Positions 22,537 to 22,835 of a stretch of DNA of 22,835 nucleotides are shown piece by piece (the first letter of the stretch is position 1; each line of letters starts with the position of its first letter). The notes under the pieces were generated by a model. The model was not told where the DNA came from. It made no database searches and saw only the letters and a list, made by a program, of their open reading frames with translations. Both the position numbers and the translations under genes were made by a program. This DNA is from Micavibrio sp. UBA2705 (GTDB lineage: Bacteria > Pseudomonadota > Alphaproteobacteria > Micavibrionales > Micavibrionaceae), in the NCBI GenBank assembly GCA_002354205.1, contig DELD01000079.1:1-22835 (forward strand), given 5' to 3'.

Positions 22537-22835
22537 TTAAAAGCCTGCATTTGGCTGTGCAAGCTGAACATTATTACGTGCAGCATACTCTTCCTTATAA
22601 GCACTAATTTTATCAGCGACGCGCTCACCAATTGACTTATCTTCACTTGTGCCTACGACATTACCGATTGTGCCAATCATTGTGCCCATACCACCAAATA
22701 CAACGGCGCCGCCTTGCAAGGCTTGCATCATGCTATCAACATGGAAACCGCCACTAGCATAAAGTGCGCCGCCTAAAGCTGCGCCAACTGGCAGCGCCAC
22801 TGCGCCAGCCTTAGCAAAGCTTGCCGCCACCTCGC
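22537..22835 (-). CDS. Gly-rich small membrane protein, probably 5'-truncated by the window edge
   Basis: At least 97 residues are visible. Two hydrophobic, Gly/Ala-rich segments (about 6-27 with VALPVGAALGGALYASGG, and 40-60 with GGAVVFGGMGTMIGTIGNVVG) suggest paired transmembrane helices with glycine-zipper packing. A charged helical tail (SEDKSIGERVADKISAYKEEYAARN) and an Asn/Gln-rich end follow. A GTG at 22830 could start it, but there is no room to see a ribosome site and the frame stays open to 22835, so the true start is probably outside. The family is not recognised. Confidence 0.65.
   Translation of the reverse strand, partial: EVAASFAKAGAVALPVGAALGGALYASGGFHVDSMMQALQGGAVVFGGMGTMIGTIGNVVGTSEDKSIGERVADKISAYKEEYAARNNVQLAQPNAGF

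Overview
The window looks like a chromosomal segment of an alphaproteobacterium of moderate G+C. The evidence is a str operon ending in an EF-Tu that begins MSKEKFE, a tRNA-Met(CAU) of the type familiar from Alphaproteobacteria, sigma70-like TTGACA/TTGATT promoters, and housekeeping proteins of alphaproteobacterial character. No species can be named. There are no insertion sequences, phage genes, CRISPR arrays or rRNA genes. Most genes are housekeeping, with small uncharacterised genes between them.

Layout. Positions 1-3172 (minus strand) hold the str operon rpsL-rpsG-fusA-tuf, with tuf cut by the left edge. It is read from a near-consensus promoter at 3498-3526 through a leader of about 320 nt. 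Divergently, 3681-6044 encodes RNase R. From 6061 to 8640 come a small hypothetical gene (minus), rpmG (bL33), a SixA-like histidine phosphatase, a small exported protein (plus) and another hypothetical gene (minus). 8840-10140 carries mnmA (tRNA 2-thiouridylase) and an elongator tRNA-Met. 10403-13178 is the most accessory-looking part: a charged hypothetical protein, a convergent overlapping exported protein, a membrane-anchored methyltransferase and a VOC-fold protein. A TetR regulator (13396-14028) is divergent from the VOC gene. Then come ribF, an AEC-family permease, an unusually long glutamine-dependent NAD+ synthetase (911 aa), a periplasmic MsrB (minus) and ileS. A Gly-rich membrane protein gene runs off the right edge.

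How the genes fit together. Much of the window serves translation: uS12, uS7, EF-G, EF-Tu, bL33, MnmA, tRNA-Met, IleRS, and RNase R for RNA turnover. ribF and nadE make the cofactors FAD/FMN and NAD. MsrB and the small exported proteins act in the envelope. No gene set here amounts to a convincing new multi-gene system. The unusual signals are inside familiar proteins: an insertion of about 18 residues in uS7, an enlarged bL33, an IleRS that has lost half of its C-terminal zinc site, and a strongly divergent NAD synthetase. At the DNA level there are a 21-bp palindrome directly before rnr, a probable leaderless mnmA transcript, and a recurring TTGATTTT -35 element.
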